From Emticicia sp. BO119 (GTDB taxonomy: Bacteria > Bacteroidota > Bacteroidia > Cytophagales > Spirosomataceae): a stretch of DNA of 64,000 nt. Location of the stretch: NCBI RefSeq assembly GCF_013912375.1, contig NZ_JACETV010000002.1, positions 62,001 through 126,000 on the forward strand. The letters run 5' to 3'. A program made the position numbers and the translations under genes. Positions 8,625 to 18,013 of this stretch are shown here, in pieces. The notes under the pieces were generated by a model, which did not search any database, was not told the DNA's origin, and saw nothing but the letters and a program-made list of their open reading frames with translations. Position 1 is the first letter of the stretch. Each line of letters starts with the position of its first letter.

Positions 8625-10004
8625 TTATTTCATTAGTTCGGCATAATGCTTATAAAACAAAGGAATGGTTTCGATTCCCTTAAAGAAATTCACTAAACCA
8701 TAATGTTCATTTGGCGAATGTAGTGCATCAGAATCCAGACCAAAGCCGAACAAAATAGATTTTAAACATAGTTCTTTTTCAAATAAAGCCACAATCGGAA
8801 TACTCCCTCCGCCACGGGTTGGAACAGGTTTTTTGCCGTAGGCTTCTTCCATTGCCAGCATCGCTGCTTTATATCCTGCCGATTCGGTTGGGGTCACATA
8901 AGGTTGTCCACCATGGTGGCGGGTAACAGTTACTTTCACCGTTGGCGGAGCAATGGCTCTGAAATGAGCGTCGAATAATTCAGCTATTTCTTCCCAGTCC
9001 TGATCTGGTACCAGGCGCATCGAGATTTTAGCGAAGGCTTTCGATGGTAAGACAGTCTTTGAGCCTTCGCCTGTATATCCTCCCCAGATACCATTTACAT
9101 CTAAAGTCGGGCGGATAGAAGCACGCTCACGGGTGGTATATCCTTTTTCGCCAGTTACCTCTATTATATCCAAATCATCTTTATAATCTTCCAGACTAAA
9201 CGGAGCAGCTTCTAAATCGTCTCTTTCTTCCTGGCTTAGTTCGATTACTTTATCGTAAAAGCCTTTTACTGTTATTTTGCCATCGGCATCATGCAAAGAA
9301 GCAATCATTTCACAAAGCACATTTACCGGATTAGCTACAGCGCCCCCATATACACCCGAATGTAAATCACGATTCGGCCCTGTAACTGACACTTCCATAT
9401 AAGTTAAACCACGTAAACCGGTTTCTACCGATGGAATATCATTGGCAATAATCGAAGTATCTGAAATCAGAATCACATCGGCTTTCAGTTTCTCTTTGTT
9501 TTCTTTCACAAAAGTGCCTAAATGCTCAGATCCCACTTCTTCTTCGCCCTCAAACATAATCTTTACATTACAAGGCAAATTGCCATCAGCCAGCATCATT
9601 TCAATGGCTTTTACGTGCATATAAATCTGCCCCTTATCGTCGCAAGAACCACGGGCAAAGATTGCTCCCTCAGGATGTATTTTTGTCTTTTTGATAGTTG
9701 GCTCGAACGGCGGAGAATCCCATAGCTCGTAAGGGTCAGCAGGTTGCACATCATAGTGCCCATATATCAGAATAGTAGGGAAAGAAGCGTCTATAATTTT
9801 TTCGGCATATACTACCGGATGCCCTGCCGTAGGCACTATCTCGGCTTTATCAAGCCCTGCTGATAATAGCTTTTCTTTAATATACTCGGCTGCGCGAATC
9901 ATATCAGGCTGAAATTTAGAATCAGCACTGACAGACGGAATCCTTAGAAAATCAAACAACTCATTTAAAAAACGGTCTTTGTTCTGGTCTATATAAGTAC
10001 TCAT
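8625..10004 (-). CDS. M20 family dipeptidase (CNDP-like metallopeptidase)
   Basis: A 459-residue cytoplasmic di-zinc peptidase of the M20/M25/M40 family, closest in layout to carnosinase-type dipeptidases. The metal and catalytic motifs are seen in order: GHYDVQP (first His and catalytic Asp), ARGSCDDKGQ (bridging Asp), FEGEEEVGSEHLG (catalytic and metal Glu pair), SDTS (metal Asp), and LHSPNEHYG near the C terminus (last His). The dimerisation domain begins after LHSGVYGG. There is no signal peptide, so it acts inside the cell on peptides. The gene precedes the FAD oxidase by 9 bp on the minus strand and is probably co-transcribed with it. Confidence 0.92.
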   Translation of the reverse strand: MSTYIDQNKDRFLNELFDFLRIPSVSADSKFQPDMIRAAEYIKEKLLSAGLDKAEIVPTAGHPVVYAEKIIDASFPTILIYGHYDVQPADPYELWDSPPFEPTIKKTKIHPEGAIFARGSCDDKGQIYMHVKAIEMMLADGNLPCNVKIMFEGEEEVGSEHLGTFVKENKEKLKADVILISDTSIIANDIPSVETGLRGLTYMEVSVTGPNRDLHSGVYGGAVANPVNVLCEMIASLHDADGKITVKGFYDKVIELSQEERDDLEAAPFSLEDYKDDLDIIEVTGEKGYTTRERASIRPTLDVNGIWGGYTGEGSKTVLPSKAFAKISMRLVPDQDWEEIAELFDAHFRAIAPPTVKVTVTRHHGGQPYVTPTESAGYKAAMLAMEEAYGKKPVPTRGGGSIPIVALFEKELCLKSILFGFGLDSDALHSPNEHYGLVNFFKGIETIPLFYKHYAELMK

Positions 10005-10128
10005 AGATTTGTTTTATTGATATCCAAGCGAATTGGGTAAATGTATGACTTATACGGCAAAAAGTAGCCGTTTCTCTACTACAAAGTAAAGTAATTGATG
10101 GAGAGAATACAATTTTAGAATGAGGGAT

Positions 10129-10740
10129 TTATTTCTTAGCACCGAATTTATTTTCGGTTCCGTTCATCAGACGCTGAATGTTATGGCGATGGGTGAATAC
10201 GAGAATGAGGGATAACACACAGGCAAAAGCCAGATAATAAGGGTCTTGTTTTGGATTTACATCCCATACATTCAATGCAACTTGTATAGGGAAAGCCAAA
10301 GCACCTATCATAGACCCTAATGAGACGTATTTTGTAAGGAAAACAAGGATAAAGAAAACTACTATGCAGATAATAACGGTCAATGGAAAAGAAGCAGCGA
10401 TTACGCCCAAAGCGGTAGCCACACCCTTACCTCCTCTGAATTGTGCAAAAACCGGATATAAATGCCCTATTACGGCGGTGAGCCCCATCATTAGAGGTAA
10501 GTATTTATCAGTATCTGAAAATAAAAACTGAGCGGATAGAACGGCAAGAAAACCTTTAAGAAAGTCAATAACGAGAACAATGATGCCTGCTTTCCGGCCA
10601 AAAGTACGTAAAGAATTGGTTGCTCCTGCATTACCACTACCATGCTGACGAATATCAACCCCATGAAAGATTTTACCATACCAAACAGCAGTAGGGATAG
10701 ACCCTAACAAATAGGCAACAATAACGCCCATTATAATCAT
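10129..10740 (-). CDS. plsY: Glycerol-3-phosphate acyltransferase PlsY
   Basis: A 203-residue polytopic inner-membrane enzyme that transfers the acyl group from acyl-phosphate to glycerol-3-phosphate, the first acylation of phospholipid synthesis. The three PlsY motifs are visible: GSIPTAVW in the first helix, GSGNAGATNSLRTFG in the first cytoplasmic loop, and GHLYPVFAQFRGGKGVATALG in the second. Five hydrophobic helices and the length fit the family. ATG codons at residues 1 and 4 (MIIMG) are both possible starts. The gene is separated from its plus-strand neighbour by 450 bp without genes. Confidence 0.96.
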   Translation of the reverse strand: MIIMGVIVAYLLGSIPTAVWYGKIFHGVDIRQHGSGNAGATNSLRTFGRKAGIIVLVIDFLKGFLAVLSAQFLFSDTDKYLPLMMGLTAVIGHLYPVFAQFRGGKGVATALGVIAASFPLTVIICIVVFFILVFLTKYVSLGSMIGALAFPIQVALNVWDVNPKQDPYYLAFACVLSLILVFTHRHNIQRLMNGTENKFGAKK

Positions 10741-11192
10741 ACGAATTCTCTTGTTTAAATAATGAAGTTACAAAGGTATATAAAATTGTGAGATTTGAAG
10801 ATTTAAAAAAACATTAAAAAAGGTAAATAATTGATAGTAAGTATATTGTGTGTTGAAAATTCTTTAAGAAAATTGTATATTTTTCTTAATCCGACTTTTT
10901 GTTTATATACTTTTGTGATGAAATACGGCATATCAAAGGCATATGAAGTATAAGGTAGCTATACTAAATCGTTTTATAACAGTAAAAATTTTTTATTGGC
11001 AATAAATCTTTTTGCAGGAGTAGATGTTGTTTACGGGTACATAATATTTTTATGTTTGAGATATTAATCCGGGCTTACCACACTGGCATTTAATTCCTGA
11101 GAAACTATGCCTATCGTTGAGGTCTTCTGCTAAAGGGTATTGTACAATAAAATAAATTCAGTAAAACCGGCTTTTTGTTTTATTCAAAGGCT
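10741..11192. other. Gene-free stretch between plsY and the MATE gene
   Basis: About 450 AT-rich bases with stop codons in all frames and no RNA gene that I can recognise. It must hold the divergent promoters of plsY and the MATE transporter. Two TAnnTTTG-like elements occur, at 10908-10915 and 11051-11058. No long repeat was found. Confidence 0.5.
11051..11058 (+). promoter_or_regulatory. Possible Bacteroidota -7 promoter element before the MATE gene
   Basis: TATGTTTG matches the Bacteroidota -7 consensus TAnnTTTG. A TTG at 11027-11029 stands 21 bases upstream as a possible -33 element. The predicted transcript start is around 11065, leaving a ~130-base leader. Confidence 0.3.
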
Positions 11193-12581
11193 ATGAAAAC
11201 AAGTATATTATCAGCTTCTTATGTAGAAGAAACGAGTAAGACTTTATTGTTGGCTTTTCCTATTATGGTGGCGCAGTTAGGCTCTATAATGATGGGAGTA
11301 ACTGATAATATCATGGTTGGGCATTATCTGGGCAAAATTGGTTTAGGTGTGGCCGGTATTGCCAATTCCATTGCCTTTGTAATTGCTTCTATTGGTATTG
11401 GAGGACTCGCTGTAGTTGCACCACTTATCTCTAAAGCTAAAGCCGAAAGAAATATATCAGAGGTGAATCGTCTGTTCCGGGCAGGCCTGTGGGCTGCGTT
11501 TTGGTTTGGTCTGATATTAGGGATAATAGGTTTTGTTTGTATTTATTTTTTCGACGTTTTTCAGCAATCTGCCGAAATCAATGCCAATTCTCCTACTTTT
11601 ATGGGGATTATTGTCATATCAAATATTTTTACTTTTCTATTTGTTGCTTCAAAACAACTTTCGGATGGATTGTCGCGAACATATGTTGCCATGATTATTA
11701 CTATTATGGGGCTTATTTTTAATTTTGTTTTTAATGCTGTACTTATTAAAGGGTATCTGGGTTTTCCGGCTATGGGGCTTAATGGAGCTGCTGTTTCCAC
11801 ACTTATCACACGTGTATTAATGGTAATTGCCATGCTGATTTATCTTTTCAAAGCAAAAGCCTTTCAGAAATACCTCCGTAAAAAGTATAATCCTCAGCCT
11901 GTCAGAGATTTAGTAAGGTATATTTTTAAGATTGGTGTGCCGAGTGGCTTGCAATTTTTCTTTGAGATAGCCGCTTTTTCGTTTGCTGTTGTTATGATGG
12001 GCTGGTTAGGTGAAAACCAATTGGCGGCTCATCAGATTGCTATTAATTTAGCTTCTATTACGTATATGATGGCAGCGGGCTTAGGTGTAGCGGGGGGGAT
12101 TAGAGTAGGAGAAGGCAGAGGACTAAGAAGTATTCAGAAAATAAGGATGTCAGGTAATGTTGCTTTGCTTTTAGTTGGTACATTTATGACATTGATGATG
12201 TTGGTAATGATTCTTTTTGATAGATTTTTGGTAGAATTATATATTGCTGATAACGAAGTAATAGTAATCGCTGTGAGACTCATGCTTATAGCGGCAGTTT
12301 TCCAGTTATCAGATGGGATTCAGGTAGTGGCTTTGGGTATTTTAAGAGGGATAGCAGACGTAAATATTCCTACCTGGATCACCATGTTTGCTTATTGGGG
12401 TGTAGCTTTACCATTAGGCTATTTCTTAGGATTCAACCTGAAACAAGATGCCATTGGTGTATGGATAGGCCTATGGGCAGGTTTAACTATGTCGGCACTT
12501 TTATTGACCACACGTTTTTATTATCTGGTAAGTAAAATGAAGAAATCTGAACAATATTTTTTAGAAGCTGAAAGTATATGA
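11193..12581 (+). CDS. MATE family multidrug/sodium antiporter (NorM-like)
   Basis: A ~462-residue polytopic membrane protein with twelve hydrophobic helices in two similar halves, as in the NorM branch of the MATE exporters. Typical segments are FPIMVAQLGSIMMGVTDNIMVGHYLG in helix 1 and VPSGLQFFFEIAAFSF at the start of the second half. NorM-type members extrude cationic drugs in exchange for Na+ or H+; the substrate here is unknown. I start it at the ATG at 11193; the frame is open back to a TTG at 11175 that adds only six residues with no support. The last four bases overlap the rnhB start (ATGA), so the two are translationally coupled. Confidence 0.92.
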   Translation: MKTSILSASYVEETSKTLLLAFPIMVAQLGSIMMGVTDNIMVGHYLGKIGLGVAGIANSIAFVIASIGIGGLAVVAPLISKAKAERNISEVNRLFRAGLWAAFWFGLILGIIGFVCIYFFDVFQQSAEINANSPTFMGIIVISNIFTFLFVASKQLSDGLSRTYVAMIITIMGLIFNFVFNAVLIKGYLGFPAMGLNGAAVSTLITRVLMVIAMLIYLFKAKAFQKYLRKKYNPQPVRDLVRYIFKIGVPSGLQFFFEIAAFSFAVVMMGWLGENQLAAHQIAINLASITYMMAAGLGVAGGIRVGEGRGLRSIQKIRMSGNVALLLVGTFMTLMMLVMILFDRFLVELYIADNEVIVIAVRLMLIAAVFQLSDGIQVVALGILRGIADVNIPTWITMFAYWGVALPLGYFLGFNLKQDAIGVWIGLWAGLTMSALLLTTRFYYLVSKMKKSEQYFLEAESI

Positions 12582-13171
12582 AAGAGAAAAATCTGCGGTC
12601 ATATTATAATAAACATGTGATAGAAGCGGGGCTTGATGAAGCAGGGAGGGGATGTTTGGCAGGACCTGTGTTGGCGGCAGCAGTCATTTTGCCAAAAGAC
12701 TATAAACATTCGTTACTGAATGACTCAAAACAACTCACAAAAAAACAACGGATTAAGCTACGATCAGAAATAGAAAAAGATTCACTGGCATATTATGTTG
12801 CAAAGGCAACCGAGGTAGAAATAGATAAAATTAATATCTCAAAGGCAAGTTTTTTGGCCATGCACCGGGCAGTAGAGGCTTTGAAAATCCAGCCTGAACA
12901 CTTACTGGTTGATGGTAACCGTTTTGTGCCCTATCCGCTTATTCCGCATACCTGTATTGTAAAAGGCGATGAAAAGTTTTTGTCGATAGCAGCTGCATCT
13001 ATTCTTGCCAAGACCTATCGTGACGATTTAATGGAAGAATTAGGCTTGGAGTTTCCAAGTTATCGTTGGCATGAAAATGCAGGCTATCCGACCATTCATC
13101 ACCGCAATGCCATTCTTCAAAATGGACTTACGCCTTATCATCGTTTGACTTTTAAGTGTATTAAGTACTGA
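12578..13171 (+). CDS. rnhB: Ribonuclease HII
   Basis: A 197-residue cytoplasmic nuclease that cuts RNA in RNA/DNA hybrids and removes misincorporated ribonucleotides. The catalytic DEDD set is visible: GLDEAGRGCLAGP (Asp20, Glu21), LLVDGNRF near residue 110, and the later Asp in KTYRDDLM. The GRG motif after the first acids is the RNase HII feature that reads the 2'-OH. Length fits the family. The start overlaps the stop of the MATE gene by 4 bp. A hairpin terminator at 13195-13227 ends the unit. Confidence 0.96.
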   Translation: MKEKNLRSYYNKHVIEAGLDEAGRGCLAGPVLAAAVILPKDYKHSLLNDSKQLTKKQRIKLRSEIEKDSLAYYVAKATEVEIDKINISKASFLAMHRAVEALKIQPEHLLVDGNRFVPYPLIPHTCIVKGDEKFLSIAAASILAKTYRDDLMEELGLEFPSYRWHENAGYPTIHHRNAILQNGLTPYHRLTFKCIKY

Positions 13172-13194
13172 CAATAGGCATTATATCAAAAAAT

Positions 13195-13230
13195 AAGGGT
13201 GACACAGTTTAAAACCTTGTCACCCTTTTA
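13195..13230. terminator. Bidirectional terminator between rnhB and the isomerase-like gene
   Basis: Perfect 10-bp stem AAGGGTGACA / TGTCACCCTT (13195-13204 and 13218-13227) with A-rich and T-rich flanks, between two convergent genes; it can serve both strands. Confidence 0.8.
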
Positions 13231-13243
13231 ATATATATGCAAA

Positions 13244-14080
13244 TCAAAACTTCAGGTCTTTCAGATAAGCTGCATCGCTTTTCATACTCTCAATCGGGCT
13301 TACCGGGTATTGCTCCTGTTCTACCAGGTAATACTTGATGCCTGCATCTTTCCCTGCACGCAATAAAGATTTATAATTAATAATACCTTTCTCCAAATCA
13401 GTTTGTTTTGGTTTAGGGTCTTTAGTTTCCAATTGTTTTATATGGCAAAGTTCGTAGCGTTTACCGTATTCTTTCAGGTGAGCCAATGTATCTTCACCTG
13501 CTGCTTCAATCCAGCACATATCCAGCTCAAACATCACTAATGATGGGTCGGTATTATCTAATAAGATACGTTGGCCTTTTACGCCATTGGCATTCTGGAA
13601 TGAATATGAGTGGTTATGATAGCCATATTTGATACCATATTTTTTAGCAGTTTCACCATGCTTGCTGAAAGTCTCTGCTTTTTGTTTCCAGGCATCTGCT
13701 GATGGTTGCATACCAATGGCCGGACAAATTACATATTTTAAGCCTGCTTCAGCACATTTGGCAATCATTTCCTCGTTTGTGTCAGGCAGGCCCAGGTGTG
13801 TACTTACCATTTTCACACCAATGTCAGACAGATAAGCTTTTGCTTCTTTTGGAGTCATTCCCCAGAATGGGTCTTTTGAGTAGCTTTCAAAATATTCGTA
13901 GCCCATATCAGCCAATTGCTTCATATAGCCTTTAGGGTCTTTTGGCAATACATCACGGATACTGTATAACTGGCAACCGAATTGTTTCAGCGTACCTTTG
14001 GCTTCTACTCTGTTAGCAATCAAGGCCAATGCAGCCAAAGAAGCCGATTGTTGTAAGAATTTTCTGCGATCAATCATCAT
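13244..14080 (-). CDS. Tat-exported sugar phosphate isomerase/epimerase (AP endonuclease family 2 TIM barrel)
   Basis: The start at 14080 (MMIDRRKFLQQSASLAALALIA) gives a twin-arginine signal with the RRKFLQ motif right at the N terminus; the frame is open to an upstream codon at 14116 that would only push the signal inwards. The ~278-residue protein then has the xylose-isomerase-like TIM barrel: FGCQLYSIRDVLP at the first strand, MVSTHLGLPD, YHNHSYSF and LDMCWIEAAGED as metal and substrate loops, and LCHIKQL near the end. The family isomerises or epimerises sugars and inositols, and periplasmic Tat-dependent members are common in Bacteroidota. Substrate unknown. Terminators at both flanks make it monocistronic. 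Confidence 0.85.
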   Translation of the reverse strand: MMIDRRKFLQQSASLAALALIANRVEAKGTLKQFGCQLYSIRDVLPKDPKGYMKQLADMGYEYFESYSKDPFWGMTPKEAKAYLSDIGVKMVSTHLGLPDTNEEMIAKCAEAGLKYVICPAIGMQPSADAWKQKAETFSKHGETAKKYGIKYGYHNHSYSFQNANGVKGQRILLDNTDPSLVMFELDMCWIEAAGEDTLAHLKEYGKRYELCHIKQLETKDPKPKQTDLEKGIINYKSLLRAGKDAGIKYYLVEQEQYPVSPIESMKSDAAYLKDLKF

Positions 14081-14286
14081 AGTTTTGCAGGAGGTTTTGG
14101 TTGTTATAAAAGACACGGCAAGTTAGCAGATTTTATAGCACAAATGGAGGGATAAGTATGATTTTTTTGTGGCTTTTAATCTATATTCAATCTATTTATT
14201 TGTTTCAAACAACAGAGATTATCGTATCTATCATTGGAGCAATAAATTATCCGTATCTTTAGTACTATTTATATTTAGTCTACCAA

Positions 14287-14318
14287 AAAAGCACAGGCAG
14301 CTAACTACCTGTGCTTTT
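14287..14318 (-). terminator. Terminator of the AIM24-family gene
   Basis: Perfect 11-bp inverted repeat AAAAGCACAGG / CCTGTGCTTTT with a 10-base loop, 20 bp beyond the stop at 14339. On the minus strand the stem runs into a T-rich tract. Confidence 0.75.
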
Positions 14319-14338
14319 GCTCAAATGTATTTCAAATC

Positions 14339-15121
14339 TTAGCTTTCAAACATATTACCTAAACCACCTAAAATAGAACCGCTCTCTTTGTTGGCATTGC
14401 CACCATAAGGAGCCAGACGTTGGATGAGTTTCGAGATTGGTAATGATTGAATCCATACCTTACCTGTACCTCGAAGCGTGGCAAGAAACAGACCTTCTCC
14501 ACCAAAAATCATTGATTTAAGACTGCCTGCCCTCTCAATATCAAATTGTAATTGTGGTTCGAAACCGACTACACAACCAGTATCAATGCGTAAGGTTTCA
14601 TTATTTAACTGACGCTCAATAACCACCCCACCTGAATGGATGAATGCCATACCGTCGCCCTGAATTTTTTCGAGTATGAAGCCTTCGCCACCAAAAAAAC
14701 CGGAGCCCAGGCGTTTGTTAAAGTGAATAGAGATACTTGTACCCAAAGCGGCACATAAAAAAGCATCTTTTTGTACTATCAGGGTATTCCCCATTATTTC
14801 AGCCAGATTAACTGCTTTGATAGTGCCTGGATACGGTGCCGCGAATGCTACTTTACGCTTCATTTGAGGCACCCGGTTGGTAAAGTGGGTCATGAATATA
14901 GACTCACCCATCAATGCGCGGCTTCCTGCTTGCACAAGTTTACCTAAAAAACTTTGTTGTGGCTGTGAACCATCGCCCATTTTTGTTTCAAACTGTATGC
15001 CGTCTTCCATAAAAAGCATAGAGCCTGCTTCGGCTACTACAGTTTCATAAGGGTCAAGCTCGATTTCGACAATCTGAATGTCTTCGCCAAATATTTTGTA
15101 ATCAATTTCGTGAGAACGCAT
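14339..15121 (-). CDS. TIGR00266 / AIM24 family protein
   Basis: A 260-residue protein of the conserved AIM24 (TIGR00266) family. Family signatures are seen in order: [17 protein letters not shown] near residue 22, then [55 protein letters not shown] and [10 protein letters not shown], with [20 protein letters not shown] near the end. The fold is a trimeric double-stranded beta-helix with tryptophan-rich surface loops; a biochemical role is not established for bacterial members. There is no signal peptide. It is flanked by terminators and by the divergent sulfatase. Confidence 0.9.
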   Translation of the reverse strand: MRSHEIDYKIFGEDIQIVEIELDPYETVVAEAGSMLFMEDGIQFETKMGDGSQPQQSFLGKLVQAGSRALMGESIFMTHFTNRVPQMKRKVAFAAPYPGTIKAVNLAEIMGNTLIVQKDAFLCAALGTSISIHFNKRLGSGFFGGEGFILEKIQGDGMAFIHSGGVVIERQLNNETLRIDTGCVVGFEPQLQFDIERAGSLKSMIFGGEGLFLATLRGTGKVWIQSLPISKLIQRLAPYGGNANKESGSILGGLGNMFES

Positions 15122-15321
15122 AGCTATATAATTGGGTTTATGATTTCGAGACGAATATAGAAGTTTAGAGGAATATCTTTCAAAAAAAACTACATAAATG
15201 GGTAGATTGTTGAGGGAATGGTAATTTTTTGAGTATCAGATTCAACAATACAAAAAAACTAAAAGTAGAGTTAGTAGAAATTTTTTAATAGAGCATAATG
15301 GGTCTTTTTACTGAGAATTTT

Positions 15322-15329
15322 TAAATTTG
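15322..15329 (+). promoter_or_regulatory. Possible -7 promoter element that decides the sulfatase start
   Basis: TAAATTTG fits TAnnTTTG. The transcript would begin near 15336, downstream of the TTG codon at 15327, so translation should begin at the ATG at 15348. Confidence 0.35.
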
Positions 15330-15347
15330 GTCACTAAATCGTTGCCT

Positions 15348-16946
15348 ATGTTATACACTTCTCATTTGATTTTTACAATAATATTGTCTCTTTTTACAGG
15401 TATTTCTAATGAGAAGACTCCTGAAAAACCCAATATTCTTTTTATACTGGTAGATGACCTGGGCTGCGATGACATGGGGTTTTCAGGGAGTAAATATTAT
15501 GAAACACCACATACAGACTCACTTGCTAAAAAAGGAACAATTTTTACAAGAGGATATTCAGCCAGTTCTGTTTGTAGCCCTTCAAGAGCGAGTATTCTTA
15601 CAGGAACATGGCCTACAGTGCATGGTATTACTGACTATCTATATGCAAAAACCGGAGAAGCGTGGTCTAAAACAGGCAGGCATACAAAATTACTACCACC
15701 GCCATATCAACTATCGATAGATGCTAACCTTACAACCATTGCTCAAGTATTGCACCATAATGGCTATAAAACTGTAATGGCAGGCAAGTGGCATTTGGGA
15801 AAAGAATCAGAAAATGCTTCGCCAACCGACAAAGGTTTTGACGTGAATATCGGAGGCTCTGAGAGTGGGGGACCTTATTCTGGCGGATATTTTTCACCTT
15901 TTAATAATGAAAAGCTTATTGACAGGCCACAGGAACAAGGTATGAGTTATGCAATGAAACTGGTAAAAGAACTTGGTTTATTTATAGAACAAAACAAGAA
16001 TACGCCTTTCTTTGCGTATCTTTCTTTTTATGAAGTGCATGCACCTATTCAGACCTCTGAATCTAAATGGAAGAAATACCGCGACAAATCTGACCAGCAA
16101 GGAATACATGATGTAGGATTTGATACTTCACATTTTTTTCCTACCCGCAAATATCAGGATAATCCTGTATATGCTGGCCTTATTGAGCAAATGGACGATG
16201 CCGTCGGGGTAATATTGCAAAAACTAAAAGAATTAAAACTCGATAAAAACACAATAGTTGTATTTACCGGGGATAATGGAGGGGTTAACTCGGGCGATGA
16301 TTATTCTACAGCTCCACTACATTATCGCGGCGGTAAAGGTATGCAATGGGAAGGCGGCACACGTGTTCCATTGGTTGTTTATGTTCCGTGGCTGAAACAA
16401 GTGCCTACATCTGATACGCCTGTATCAGGGATAGATTTTTTTCCTACCTTACTGCATCTGACACTTAATGATAGATATCATATCCGACAAAAGCTAAACG
16501 GGACAAATATCAGCCCGTTGCTGAAAGGCCAGGCGATAAAAGACAGAGCCTTATACTGGCACTATCCGCACTACAGCAATCAAGGTAGCCAGCCTGCTTC
16601 TTACGTAGTGAAAGATAACTGGAAACTCATTTATTATTACGAAGACAAGCATGAAGAACTCTATAACCTCGATACAGACCCTTTTGAAAACAATAATGTA
16701 GCTCAAACAAATACAAAGGAAAGAGTGCGCTTACGGAAAATACTATTTAACTGGTTAAATGAAACATGTGCATCATCTCCCGTACCGGATAAAAACTATA
16801 TTCCAGAAGCATTGGCTCAATGGAAGCAGGAGATAAATACAAAACAACTTAAAAAGCTGGAAGCTCATCGTAAGGAAATACTTAAGATTAAATGGAAGCC
16901 CAACGAAAACTGGTGGAAAAGTAAAGTAATTTCGAATGACAATTGA
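15348..16946 (+). CDS. Secreted arylsulfatase-type sulfatase
   Basis: A ~532-residue sulfatase of the alkaline phosphatase superfamily. The first ~20 residues are a signal peptide. The metal-binding VDDLGCDDMG follows, then VCSPSRASILTG with Cys76-x-Pro-Ser-Arg80: the Cys is the residue oxidised to formylglycine in Cys-type sulfatases. GKWHLG, FTGDNGG and RGGKGMQWEGGTRVPL complete the active site. Such enzymes remove sulfate from polysaccharides or sulfated glycans in the periplasm. Activation needs a formylglycine-generating enzyme or radical-SAM maturase; the SUMF1-like domain encoded at 42350 lacks the needed cysteines, so the activator must be elsewhere. I start at the ATG at 15348 because the earlier TTG lies in a promoter-like element. 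Confidence 0.93.
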   Translation: MLYTSHLIFTIILSLFTGISNEKTPEKPNILFILVDDLGCDDMGFSGSKYYETPHTDSLAKKGTIFTRGYSASSVCSPSRASILTGTWPTVHGITDYLYAKTGEAWSKTGRHTKLLPPPYQLSIDANLTTIAQVLHHNGYKTVMAGKWHLGKESENASPTDKGFDVNIGGSESGGPYSGGYFSPFNNEKLIDRPQEQGMSYAMKLVKELGLFIEQNKNTPFFAYLSFYEVHAPIQTSESKWKKYRDKSDQQGIHDVGFDTSHFFPTRKYQDNPVYAGLIEQMDDAVGVILQKLKELKLDKNTIVVFTGDNGGVNSGDDYSTAPLHYRGGKGMQWEGGTRVPLVVYVPWLKQVPTSDTPVSGIDFFPTLLHLTLNDRYHIRQKLNGTNISPLLKGQAIKDRALYWHYPHYSNQGSQPASYVVKDNWKLIYYYEDKHEELYNLDTDPFENNNVAQTNTKERVRLRKILFNWLNETCASSPVPDKNYIPEALAQWKQEINTKQLKKLEAHRKEILKIKWKPNENWWKSKVISNDN

Positions 16947-17129
16947 TTGGACAATTCTAAAGTTAGCTAACTTTATTTAAATAAATTCAGAAATGTTCCA
17001 ACCTTTTAGCACTAATTAGTATCATAGTAATAAATGTAGAGAATTTTAGACAAAATAGCATGGAATGGTTTTTGAACTAAAAACTCTGATAGTATGAAAG
17101 ATAGCTTAAAAAAATTAAAGGACAATTCT

Positions 17130-17549
17130 ATGAAAAGGTTAATGGTAGTTATGATGGTTGCATTGGCAACTGCGTGTTCGAAAGACGAAGTAACAGAGCA
17201 AAAAGCTTCGTTTGGTAGTACAATTGAAACAGCATATTCTAAAGCAGTAGTGTTGCAAGAAGGGGTTGAGGTAAAAGTTACAAAAATAGAAGATAGCCGT
17301 TGTCCGAAAAGCGTTGTATGTGTTTGGGAAGGAATGGTTAAAGTTTATATAAGCGTTTCTGAAAAAGGAGCTACTAAAGAGGCGGTTATTGAAATAAAAG
17401 GTGGCGAACAGAAACCTTCTTCTACTACAGTAGAACTGAATGGGAATACTTATCTTATTGAAGTGACAGACGTGTCTCCGTATCCGCAAACACCAGATCC
17501 GATCAGTTTGCAGGATTACAAAATCAGTTTTACAATCAAGAAAGCTTAA
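17130..17549 (+). CDS. Small lipoprotein with DSRCP...VCVWEG motif
   Basis: A ~139-residue lipoprotein. Starting at the ATG at 17130 gives a lipoprotein signal (MKRLMVVMMVALATAC) with lipobox LATA-Cys; the frame is open to 17094, but that start would bury the signal. The mature part holds one disulfide-like pair in the segment EDSRCPKSVVCVWEG, a hallmark of an uncharacterised family of small beta-sandwich lipoproteins in Bacteroidota, followed by two beta-rich stretches. No enzyme motif is seen. It is monocistronic, with the hairpin at 17559-17597 just after the stop. Confidence 0.75.
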   Translation: MKRLMVVMMVALATACSKDEVTEQKASFGSTIETAYSKAVVLQEGVEVKVTKIEDSRCPKSVVCVWEGMVKVYISVSEKGATKEAVIEIKGGEQKPSSTTVELNGNTYLIEVTDVSPYPQTPDPISLQDYKISFTIKKA

Positions 17550-17558
17550 AAGAGTTTC

Positions 17559-17597
17559 AAAAACAAAGGCTAACCTAAAAAGTTAGCCTTTGTTTTT
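17559..17597. terminator. Bidirectional terminator between the lipoprotein and YtxH-like genes
   Basis: A perfect 16-bp stem (AAAAACAAAGGCTAAC / GTTAGCCTTTGTTTTT) with a 7-base loop, A-tailed on one side and T-tailed on the other, between convergent genes. Its end touches the stop codon of the minus-strand gene. Confidence 0.85.
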
Positions 17598-17899
17598 CAT
17601 GCTTGCGGTTCACTTGTTGGCGGTGTCGGATTTTCAGGGCCTTTGCCAAATAAATCCTGTAAGAATTTCTCAGCACCCGGAAAATACTGCTTCAAGGCTT
17701 CTGCCCCTTCGGTTTTCAGTTTCTCAAAATACTCAGGGGCTTTGTCAATTGCTTGTTCAGCTTCACCTTTAAACTGGTTGGCCTTGTCTTTTAAATCAGC
17801 CAATGCTTTTTCCCCCTCTTCTGTCTGTAAATATTTGTGTAAGGCTACACCTGCAGCTGCTCCCAGCACGAATGTAGCTAAGTGTTTTGCATTTACCAT
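17597..17899 (-). CDS. YtxH-like membrane-associated protein
   Basis: A 100-residue protein with a single N-terminal hydrophobic stretch (LATFVLGAAAGVALHKYL) followed by a long Lys/Glu/Ala-rich helix (residues 25-75) and a proline-rich tail. This matches the YtxH-type general-stress family: a small Gly/Ala membrane anchor followed by a coiled-coil region. Function in the family is not defined beyond association with stress and the envelope. Its stop overlaps the edge of the shared terminator. Single-gene unit. Confidence 0.75.
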   Translation of the reverse strand: MVNAKHLATFVLGAAAGVALHKYLQTEEGEKALADLKDKANQFKGEAEQAIDKAPEYFEKLKTEGAEALKQYFPGAEKFLQDLFGKGPENPTPPTSEPQA

Positions 17900-17981
17900 T
17901 GTCTTAATTTGATTTTTTGTTAAAACTAACTTCTGACGAAGTTATGCAGTAAAAGTATCAATAATTTATGAGGATAATCAT

Positions 17982-17989
17982 TAATTTTG
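17982..17989 (+). promoter_or_regulatory. Possible -7 promoter element before the DUF218 gene
   Basis: TAATTTTG fits TAnnTTTG and lies 25 bp before the ATG at 18014. No clear -33 element is seen. Confidence 0.3.
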
Positions 17990-18013
17990 CTCATAGGTAA
18001 AAAATGTTGATAA

